From an uncultured Pseudomonadota bacterium (GTDB lineage Bacteria; Pseudomonadota; Alphaproteobacteria; UBA9219): 35,473 bases of DNA. Location: contig CAIPYM010000064.1 of the NCBI GenBank assembly GCA_903869345.1, positions 1-35,473 of the forward strand, in the 5' to 3' direction. A program made the position numbers and the translations under genes. Shown here piece by piece: positions 28,366-35,473 of the stretch. Below the pieces are notes generated by a model. That model was not told the origin of the DNA. It searched no databases and saw nothing but the letters and a program-made list of their open reading frames with translations. Positions within the stretch are counted from its first letter, which is position 1. Every line of letters begins with the position of its first letter.

Positions 28366-29529
28366 ATGGTCCGCATCGCGTTCCGAGCCCTGGCGGTTGT
28401 CATTTTACTGGGGCCGCTTTTTGCGTTTCTTGCCGTTCCGGGTCGGGCCGAGGAGGGCGCAGACGCGCTTTACCGGATCACGGACATTGCCGTGGACATT
28501 GCCGCGCCGACGGCGGCCGAGGCCCGTGACAAAGCGCGGACCGACGCCGAACGCGCGGCGTTTGAGCAGCTTTTGACTCGACTCGGCGCTTCAAACGTGT
28601 CGGCGGCCTCTTTTCAGGACAAAACGATTGCGGCCCTTGTGCGGGCCCTCGACATTGAACACGAGACGGTGTTGGCGGGACGGTACAAAGGTCTTTTGTC
28701 GGTTCAGTTCAAGCCGCAGGCCGTTCAAGAGATCCTCAAAGACCGGCACGTCATGTCGGCAACGCGTGCGGGGCCTTTGACGGCAGTCCTGCCCATCGTT
28801 CAGGGCGAACCGTCTGTTTTGTGGGAAGAGGACACACCCTGGCGGCAGGCGTGGGCGGCCTCCCCCTCCCGCGCGGGGCGAACCCCCATCGTCGTGCCCA
28901 CGGGCGACCTTGCGGACATTGCGCGGATCAGTGCAACCGAAGCCCTGAAGGGGGATTCGGGCCCCCTGCAGACTCTTGCCCAGGCTTACCACGCGGACGA
29001 GGTGGCCGTGGCCGTCTTGGGGCCGGATCATCAGCACCTTGAGGTAACGCGGTACGGTGCGGACGGCCAGCGCCGGGGCACCACAACGGTGGAGACCCCA
29101 GGGGCCCCCAAAGCCACCCCCCCCGATTTGGCCCTTCGTCGGAACGTGGCCGCCATTCGGCGTTGGCTGGACGCGGCCCCCCCCTCAACGACGAGCGAGG
29201 CAACGATCGCGCCCAAGGAGGGAAAGGAGGGGGCCTCTGACACCCCAAAGGCCGTGTCGTTTTCTGCCGAAGACAAAGAGCCCGTGGTTCACCTTCTTGT
29301 GACGGTGCAGCTCCCCAATCTGGCGGCGTGGCCCCAGGTCCGCGCACGGTTGACCCGCGTGGTGGGCGTGGAGCGGATTGATCTTTTGACTCTTGTGCGG
29401 GGCGCGGCGCAAGTGGATCTGACGTTTGTCGGAACCCTGGAGGTTCTGAGGCTCGCGTGCGCGGAACAGGGGCTTGGTCTTGGCCAAGCTCCAGGCTCGG
29501 GCGCGTGGATTCTTTGGCCAGGACGATGA
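28366..29529 (+). CDS. DUF2066 domain-containing protein, secreted
   Basis: N-terminal signal; LYRITDIAVDIAAPTAAEARDKARTDAERAAFEQLLTRL is the DUF2066 signature. Divergent from purM, as is common in Alphaproteobacteria. Confidence 0.85.
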   Translation: MVRIAFRALAVVILLGPLFAFLAVPGRAEEGADALYRITDIAVDIAAPTAAEARDKARTDAERAAFEQLLTRLGASNVSAASFQDKTIAALVRALDIEHETVLAGRYKGLLSVQFKPQAVQEILKDRHVMSATRAGPLTAVLPIVQGEPSVLWEEDTPWRQAWAASPSRAGRTPIVVPTGDLADIARISATEALKGDSGPLQTLAQAYHADEVAVAVLGPDHQHLEVTRYGADGQRRGTTTVETPGAPKATPPDLALRRNVAAIRRWLDAAPPSTTSEATIAPKEGKEGASDTPKAVSFSAEDKEPVVHLLVTVQLPNLAAWPQVRARLTRVVGVERIDLLTLVRGAAQVDLTFVGTLEVLRLACAEQGLGLGQAPGSGAWILWPGR

Positions 29530-29597
29530 GGTGGGCCGCAGCGGGATCCCGCCGCGCTCACACGAAAGATTGTTTTCAACCCGCCGAGAGACATCCC

Positions 29598-30179
29598 ATG
29601 TCCCCCTTCCGTCCCCTCTACGATTGGGCCCTCCGCCAAGCCGAGCGTCCGGGTGCACCTTACGTCTTGTTTGGCGTTGCGTTCGCCGAAAGCTCATTCT
29701 TTCCCCTTCCGCCGGATATCCTGCTGTTACCCATGGCCTTAGCACAGCGGACCAAGGCGTGGCTGTACGCCACGATTTGCACGGCGGGGTCGGTGCTGGG
29801 GGGACTCGGGGGGTATGCTCTCGGGGCCCTTTTCTACGCGACGTTGGGGCGGTGGATCATCGACACCTACGGTCTGCAGGAGGGCTTTGAACGGTTCTCC
29901 CACGGTTTTCAGGAATGGGGGGTTGTTCTGATTTTGATCAAGGGCCTCACCCCCATTCCCTTTAAATTGGTGACGATCGCAAGCGGGGTGGCCCACCTGG
30001 ACCTCGTGCCTTTTGTGGCAGCATCATTTTTGACGCGCGGGGCACGCTTCTTTCTGGTCGCGGCACTTGTTCGCTGGCTGGGCGAGCCCGTGCGAACGTT
30101 TGTGGAAAAATACCTGACGTGGGTCGGTCTTGGCCTTTTGGCCTTGATTGTGGGTGGTTTCTGGATTGCCCTGCGTTGA
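29598..30179 (+). CDS. YqaA/DedA-family membrane protein
   Basis: YVLFGVAFAESSFFPLPPDILLLPMAL; ILIKGLTPIPFKLVTIASGVAHL. ATG at 29598. Confidence 0.88.
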   Translation: MSPFRPLYDWALRQAERPGAPYVLFGVAFAESSFFPLPPDILLLPMALAQRTKAWLYATICTAGSVLGGLGGYALGALFYATLGRWIIDTYGLQEGFERFSHGFQEWGVVLILIKGLTPIPFKLVTIASGVAHLDLVPFVAASFLTRGARFFLVAALVRWLGEPVRTFVEKYLTWVGLGLLALIVGGFWIALR

Positions 30180-30278
30180 ACGGGGTCGGGGCTGCACACC
30201 CCTCTTGTTCACGTCGTCCCGCGCATGCTTTAACGGACGTGTTCGTTGATCGTTGTGTCGGACCGGGGAGGTAGCACC

Positions 30279-31151
30279 ATGGCGCTTGTTCCTTTTGATG
30301 ATCGGGACGGTGTGATTTGGATGGACGGGAAGCTGGTGCCGTGGCGCGAGGCGCGGATTCATGTTCTCACGCACGCCCTGCATTACGGGAGCTCGGTCTT
30401 CGACGGTGCACGCGTTTACAACGGCAAGGTCTTTAAACAGCGCGCACACACCGAACGGCTTTTGACGTCGGCGAAAATCCTCGGGTTCACGATTCCTTAC
30501 ACAGCCGAGGCTGTGGACGAAGCGATCACCGCAACGCTGCAAGCGAACGGGCTGAAAGACGGTTACGTGCGTCCGTTTGCGTGGCGCGGGAGCGAGGTCA
30601 TGGGCGTTTCGGCCAAGGCCAGCACCATTCACCTGGCCATTGCCTGTTGGTCGTGGCCTCCGTACTACGGCGCCGACGCGCGGACCAAGGGCATTCGCAT
30701 GACCTGGGCTCCGTGGGCACGTCCCGCGCCGCACACGGCCCCCACGCATGCCAAAGCGTCGGGCCTTTACATGATCGGCACGATCAACAAACACCACGCC
30801 GAGGACTTGGGATGTTCGGATGCCCTGATGGTGGATTGGCGCGGACGGATCGCCGAGGCGACAAGCGCGAACTTTTTCATGGTCCAAGACGGCGTTCTGC
30901 ACACCCCGACGGCGGAATGCATTCTGAACGGCATTACGCGCCAGACCGTTATGGCCCTTGCCGAGGCCAAGGGGATTCGAGTCCTTGAGCGCGAAATCTG
31001 GCCGCCCGAGGTGCAGCTGGCCGACGAGGTCTTTCTGACGGGGTCGGCGGCGGAGATCACGCCCGTCGGACAAATCGGCGCATGGATGTTCACACCTGGG
31101 CCCATCACGCGCGTGCTCACTGAGGCTTACGAGGCCGTGACCCGCGCCTGA
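30279..31151 (+). CDS. ilvE: Branched-chain amino acid aminotransferase (class IV PLP fold)
   Basis: GVIWMDGKLVPWREARIHVLTHALHYGSSVFDGARVY; NKHHAEDLGCSDALMVDWRGRIAEATSANFFMV; EVFLTGSAAEITPV. GGGGAGGT ribosome-binding site. Confidence 0.95.
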   Translation: MALVPFDDRDGVIWMDGKLVPWREARIHVLTHALHYGSSVFDGARVYNGKVFKQRAHTERLLTSAKILGFTIPYTAEAVDEAITATLQANGLKDGYVRPFAWRGSEVMGVSAKASTIHLAIACWSWPPYYGADARTKGIRMTWAPWARPAPHTAPTHAKASGLYMIGTINKHHAEDLGCSDALMVDWRGRIAEATSANFFMVQDGVLHTPTAECILNGITRQTVMALAEAKGIRVLEREIWPPEVQLADEVFLTGSAAEITPVGQIGAWMFTPGPITRVLTEAYEAVTRA

Positions 31152-31225
31152 GGCGTGGCGTTGGCAACCGCCACGGAACTTGGTAGTTCTGACGGGCTTC
31201 TTCCGACGCGGAAAGTAAGCGCGGC

Positions 31226-31311
31226 GCGGGCATGGCGGAATGGTAGACGCATCGGACTTAAAATCCGAAGTTGGCAACGACGTGCCGGTTCAAGTCCGGC
31301 TGCCCGCACCA
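31226..31311 (+). tRNA. tRNA-Leu(UAA), CCA encoded
   Basis: GCGGGCA...TGCCCGC-A-CCA acceptor; anticodon arm TCGGA-CTTAAAA-TCCGA; class II variable arm. Confidence 0.96.
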
Positions 31312-31333
31312 CGCGCGGAAAACCGAGCTTTTC

Positions 31334-32326
31334 TTACTCGGCGGGGTGGGGAGCCCTGGGCGTTTTTTGAGACGTCGCTGTTCGTGCTTTTTTCTTGTGC
31401 ACCTTTGCGGGACGTTCGGGGGCAAGAGTGTCGGCGCTTTCGGGGGTGTAAGCCGCTTCAAAGCTTGTGCAACCCTCAAGTCCCATAAAATAGGCACTGA
31501 AGCCGCGTGTTGCCGGGTCAAACCGACCCAGCATGACGGTGGCGTCATACCCTTTGGGGCGCGCGATCCAATCTTCCGGGTCCAAAAGCGTGCGCTGGGT
31601 TTTCGGGTTGTACGTACCGTGCACGTGAAAGCTTCCTGCGGAAGTCCCGTGAGGGTTCTTGGGCAACGGGTAGAAACGGAACACGCCCTCCAGCGCATCG
31701 TCCTTGACGCTAGTCACGCTCAACGTTCCCCCGACGGGCCCCTGCGCACACGTGTACGTTCCGTTCCAGACTCCAACGATCGGTGCACTTCCGCGAATCT
31801 TGGAGGCGGCCCGAAACGTGGACATCCCTTCAGGGACCTGATCGGTGGTGAGGCGCGTCGGCAAAAGGGTCTTGGCTTCACATAACGTGAGAATAAGCCC
31901 CATGTCGTTGCCCCCCGACCACAGGGCAATGAGATTCTTGTCGGCTCGGTCGGCGGTCAACAAAATGACATCCGGCGCATCGGGTCCCACGGGACGCTCG
32001 TTCACCGTAAAGCCTTGGCCACGCAGTTGGTTGACGATGCCCGCAAACAGGTCCCGCGCCCGCGTTTGCTCCGTCATGGCGATGGGCCACTCATAGGCCT
32101 CCATCGCCCCGCACCGACGCCCGAGTCCCGTTCCCGCGGCTGAAAGGGCCAGCTGGAAGTTGCGATCCATCGGCAACACGAACGGACGATCGGCAAAGGC
32201 AATCTCGGCCAGAGGGGATTGATCGGCCTTGGCTAAACTCCCGGCTTGCGCCGTGCCGAGAAACGCCGTGCCGAGGCTCACCACCACCGCACCGACTTGC
32301 AAAACGCGCGAAAGAAAACGACGCAT
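31334..32326 (-). CDS. Secreted hypothetical protein
   Basis: MRRFLSRVLQVGAVVVSLGTAFLGTAQAGS signal peptide (ATG 32326); Cys-containing GVWNGTYTCAQGPVGGTLSV extracellular-like domain; basic C-terminal tail. Confidence 0.75.
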   Translation of the reverse strand: MRRFLSRVLQVGAVVVSLGTAFLGTAQAGSLAKADQSPLAEIAFADRPFVLPMDRNFQLALSAAGTGLGRRCGAMEAYEWPIAMTEQTRARDLFAGIVNQLRGQGFTVNERPVGPDAPDVILLTADRADKNLIALWSGGNDMGLILTLCEAKTLLPTRLTTDQVPEGMSTFRAASKIRGSAPIVGVWNGTYTCAQGPVGGTLSVTSVKDDALEGVFRFYPLPKNPHGTSAGSFHVHGTYNPKTQRTLLDPEDWIARPKGYDATVMLGRFDPATRGFSAYFMGLEGCTSFEAAYTPESADTLAPERPAKVHKKKARTATSQKTPRAPHPAE

Positions 32327-32556
32327 CGAAACACCTCGGGCCAAAGATCCGAACGAGGCCCATAGTGCTGCGCTCTTCCGCCGAGGGCAAGACGGGATGA
32401 GCGACACGACAAAACAAGAATGATGGGAGAAGGTTCGCCAAACCTACCTTTTCACCCACGTTCAGAATGTACCAGGATGAAAACGAAATCCATCGCTTGA
32501 TCCGGAGGGGAGAAGTTTGGTAGTGGTAGCGGCTGCTTGAAAGAGCGGAGGGGTGC

Positions 32557-32643
32557 GCGGTCGTGGCGGAATTGGTAGACGCGCAGCGTTGAGGTCGCTG
32601 TGGGAGAAATCTCGTGGAAGTTCGAGTCTTCTCGACCGCACCA
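32557..32643 (+). tRNA. tRNA-Leu(GAG), CCA encoded
   Basis: GCGGTCG...CGACCGC-A-CCA acceptor; anticodon arm CAGCG-TTGAGGT-CGCTG; class II variable arm. Confidence 0.96.
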
Positions 32644-32693
32644 TCCTTTCAACACCAAGGCGGCGAGGCACGCTTCGGCTCCTTTGAGGGCGC

Positions 32694-33578
32694 ATGCTTG
32701 AGGTGAACGCCTACCTTACGGAAGAGCCGGGGCCAAGGCTTTTGGTCCTCGGGGCCGTTCACGGCAACGAGACGTGCGGCGCGACAGCCCTGCATCGTCT
32801 CCGGGATGGCCTTCAAGCCGGACGTCTTATGCTGCGACGAGGAACGCTGACGTTCGTCCCGGTGTGCAACCCCCGCGCCTATGCCGAGGGCAAGCGGTTC
32901 ATGGAACGCAACCTGAATCGGTTTCTGGTGCCGACCGAAAACCCCACGACATACGAGGCGCAACTGGGCAACGCGCTGTGCCCACTGATGGCGGCGTGCA
33001 CGCACCTTTTGGACATCCATTCCTACCCCAACGGCGGCCCGCCCTTCGGATTTGTGGGCGGGCACGACTCCGAAGAAGACGCGCTGGCCCAAAGCCTTGG
33101 CGTGGATACGATTCTGTCGGGGTGGGAAGAGGCTTACGCGGCCACGGGCCGTCAGGATCCCACGCGTGACCCCCTGGAAGGCGTTGGCACCGAGGAATGG
33201 GCTCGCCGCAACGGGGCCCACGCCGCGCTCATTGAATGCGGCGACCACCTGGACCCGCAAGCCCCCGAGGTCGCCTACCGTGCCGTGCGCGGGGCGCTGG
33301 ATCACCTTGGAATGCTTCCCTGGCCCGAGCGTCCTTCGGGTTGGTGTTCATCGTCGCCTCGGCGCGTTCGCGTGGACCGCGTGGTTTACCGCGACCGTGA
33401 GGGCATGTTTGTGAAGCCCTGGCGTCACCTGGACCCGGTTGCCACGGGGGAGGTCGTGGCACGCACGGTGGACGGCACAGAGCTTTGCGCGTCGCAGGGT
33501 GGATTCATCCTTCTGCCCGATGCCAACGCTGCCCTCGGGCAGGAATGGTTTTACCTGGGGCGGGAGGAAGGGACGTAA
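32694..33578 (+). CDS. Succinylglutamate desuccinylase/aspartoacylase family zinc hydrolase
   Basis: LLVLGAVHGNETCGATAL (HxxE), VPVCNPRAYAEGKRFMERNLNRF, HLLDIHSYPNGGPPFGFVGG (metal-binding His). Confidence 0.85.
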   Translation: MLEVNAYLTEEPGPRLLVLGAVHGNETCGATALHRLRDGLQAGRLMLRRGTLTFVPVCNPRAYAEGKRFMERNLNRFLVPTENPTTYEAQLGNALCPLMAACTHLLDIHSYPNGGPPFGFVGGHDSEEDALAQSLGVDTILSGWEEAYAATGRQDPTRDPLEGVGTEEWARRNGAHAALIECGDHLDPQAPEVAYRAVRGALDHLGMLPWPERPSGWCSSSPRRVRVDRVVYRDREGMFVKPWRHLDPVATGEVVARTVDGTELCASQGGFILLPDANAALGQEWFYLGREEGT

Positions 33579-33603
33579 CACGAGGATTCCGGGCCCCGGG
33601 AGG

Positions 33604-34683
33604 CTACGCGGCCCGTGCAGATTCTCGCCGCAAGGACTCCATGTCAATCACGAAGCGGTAATGCACATCGCCCTTTGCCAAGCGCTCGAAGGCAGCGTTC
33701 ACGTTTTGAAGGGGGATAACCTCCACGTCGCACATGATGGTGTGGGCCCCGCAAAAATCCAGCATCTCTTGCGTTTCCCGGATACCCCCGATGATCGACC
33801 CGACGAGGCTCCGACGGTTGAAGAGGAGGTTGGCCCCAAGGGGCGGTGGGGTGAGCGCCGTCAACGCCCCAACCAGGATCATCACGCCATCTTGCGCCAG
33901 CAACTGCAGGTAGGGGTTCACGTCATGTCCCGTGGGAATCGTGTTGAACAACAGATCGAATTTCCCAGCGTTCTTGGTGAACACCGCGGCGTCCCGTGTC
34001 ACAAGCGTTGCATGGGCGCCGAGGCGCTCCGCGTCGTGGACTTTGCTGGGCGAGGTCGTGAGCAGTGTGACCTCCGCCCCAAATGCACGGGCGAACTTAA
34101 TCCCCATGTGCCCAAGTCCACCGAGGCCGATGATCCCAACCCGCACGCCAGGTCCCGCCTTCCAGTGGCGCAGCGGCGAATACGTCGTGATTCCGGCGCA
34201 CAAAAGCGGCGCAACGGCTTTCAGATCCAGGTTGTCCGGAATCCGCACAACAAAATCTTCGTTGGTGACAAGAACATCCGAATAGCCGCCGAACGTTGGA
34301 TCGCCCGAGTCGCGCTCGCGCCCGTTGTACGTCATGGTCGCGCCGCTTTCGCAGTACTGTTCAAGCCCGTTCCGGCATGCGGGGCACGTCCGGCACGAAT
34401 TGACCATGCACCCGACCCCCACGGTATCGCCAATCTTGAATTTGGCGACGCGGGCACCGACTTTCGTCACGCGGCCCACAATTTCATGCCCAGGCACCAT
34501 GGGGTAGAGCGAGGGGATCATCGGCTCCCAGTCGCCGCGCACTTGGTGCAGGTCCGAATGGCAAATCCCGCAGTAAAGGACGGACATTTGCACGTCCCGA
34601 GGGCCCGGCTCGCGGCGCTCAAACGCAAAGGGAGTCAGGGGTTTATCGGCGGCGTGTGCGGCGTAACCATGGGCGCTGATCAT
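33604..34683 (-). CDS. Zinc-dependent NAD(P) alcohol dehydrogenase, YahK/cinnamyl-alcohol-dehydrogenase-like
   Basis: VLYCGICHSDLHQVRGDW...YPMVPGHEIVGRVTKVG; CRTCPACRNGLEQYC structural zinc; VGIIGLGGLGHMGIKFARAFGAEV Rossmann motif. Confidence 0.94.
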   Translation of the reverse strand: MISAHGYAAHAADKPLTPFAFERREPGPRDVQMSVLYCGICHSDLHQVRGDWEPMIPSLYPMVPGHEIVGRVTKVGARVAKFKIGDTVGVGCMVNSCRTCPACRNGLEQYCESGATMTYNGRERDSGDPTFGGYSDVLVTNEDFVVRIPDNLDLKAVAPLLCAGITTYSPLRHWKAGPGVRVGIIGLGGLGHMGIKFARAFGAEVTLLTTSPSKVHDAERLGAHATLVTRDAAVFTKNAGKFDLLFNTIPTGHDVNPYLQLLAQDGVMILVGALTALTPPPLGANLLFNRRSLVGSIIGGIRETQEMLDFCGAHTIMCDVEVIPLQNVNAAFERLAKGDVHYRFVIDMESLRRESARAA

Positions 34684-34762
34684 GAAGGCCTCCCCTTAAA
34701 AAGTTTGACCTGTCTCCACCGTGCGCCTTGGCGTGCACAGCCGTCAAATCGCAAAAGGGGTA

Positions 34763-35473
34763 TCAGGAGGCATCTCCGTTGTTCGTGTCAGGTTGTGTGA
34801 GGGGGAACCAGGACAGGAAGGGGGGGAGGTTCAGGTGGTGGCGGAGGGCGGGGGTGATTTCGAGGACCGGGAATCGGGGCGGGTTTGCGAGAAAATCAGC
34901 GGATTGGATCGACGAAGGGGCCGTTAGAAAGAGAGAATCGGCGGATTGGATCGAGGAAGAATACGCCATCAGGACAGGTTGGATTGACGGGGAGGCCGTC
35001 AGAAAGAGCGATGAGGGGGTTTGGCTGTTAACGGCAACCGTGTTGGGCAGGGCGGGAGCGACAGGGTTTTCGCGTGAGCTCACGGTGAACGTTCCGTCGG
35101 ATTCGACTCGGAGGTAATTCGCCAGGCGGTTCAAGGGATCGTCCGCCGTCGCGGTGATGGGGTAGGCTCCGATCGCTCCGCCGTAGCCCAAGGGCGCGTA
35201 GGTCCAGCTGATCAACGGCACGTCCTGGGCGATCAGATTGTGGCTTCCCGTGAACACCGGATCCGGCGCGTCAACTTTTTTGCTCTGAGGGTTGGTGATG
35301 ACGTTCAGAGTCCTCTTGCCCACCGTCAGTGTTCCGTCCGTCACCGCTCCCAACTGGTAGTTCGTGGCCACCAGCCCCGTCGCGCTCAGGGTGTACGCCC
35401 CCGCGTTGCTGCCCTGCACGTACCCGCCGTTGTCGATTGTCGCACTCGTCAGATTGGCCACCGTGTCAGGACC
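34763..35473 (-). CDS. C-terminal part of an MBG/YDG-repeat surface adhesin (filamentous-haemagglutinin type), 5' end beyond window
   Basis: Frame remains open to the edge (GPDTVANLTSATID...). GAYTLSATGLVATNYQLGAVTDGTLTVGKRTLNVITNPQSKKVDAPDPVFTGS...IGAYPITATADDPLNRLANYLRVESDGTFTVS is MBG-domain-like. Confidence 0.82.
   Translation of the reverse strand, partial: GPDTVANLTSATIDNGGYVQGSNAGAYTLSATGLVATNYQLGAVTDGTLTVGKRTLNVITNPQSKKVDAPDPVFTGSHNLIAQDVPLISWTYAPLGYGGAIGAYPITATADDPLNRLANYLRVESDGTFTVSSRENPVAPALPNTVAVNSQTPSSLFLTASPSIQPVLMAYSSSIQSADSLFLTAPSSIQSADFLANPPRFPVLEITPALRHHLNLPPFLSWFPLTQPDTNNGDAS

Noticed and set aside
1-35473. CRISPR array, prophage, transposon or canonical defence island
   Set aside because: No regularly spaced repeats, Cas, integrase, transposase, restriction or toxin-antitoxin signatures were seen in the ORFs or the spacers.

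Overview
GC-rich bacterial chromosomal window, most likely alphaproteobacterial. The basis is PntAA/small ORF/PntAB/PntB order, divergent DUF2066-PurM-PurN synteny, the DUF3576 lipoprotein and an ECLACQ-ending NrdA. Content is mostly housekeeping. In order: an edge-truncated UbiA/DPPR-synthase-like prenyltransferase divergent from a large GT-C-like membrane protein; an AcrAB-type RND pump; a proton-translocating transhydrogenase operon with an extra single-TM ORF and an ACT protein; class I NrdA with an ATGA-coupled small ORF; LdtR-like MarR regulator; DUF3576 lipoprotein; DapF; MFS exporter; a small glycosyltransferase-like protein; two tandem EamA transporters; SMC; two tandem, divergent PilT-like ATPases; tRNA-Ser(UGA); PurN/PurM; DUF2066; YqaA/DedA; branched-chain aminotransferase; tRNA-Leu(UAA); a secreted orphan protein; tRNA-Leu(GAG); an aspartoacylase-like enzyme; a YahK-like alcohol dehydrogenase; and the C-terminus of an MBG/YDG-type adhesin. 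I see no CRISPR array, transposase, phage or canonical defence locus. The best candidates for something under-described are (1) the tandem PilT-like ATPase pair with no pilus or secretion genes nearby, (2) the UbiA/GT-C pair as a possible lipid-linked pentose glycosylation module, (3) the dyad-rich ~0.6 kb region upstream of smc, and (4) the small ORF coupled to nrdA in place of nrdB. All are inferences that need homology searches. Product names come from motif and family recognition by eye; no search was run.
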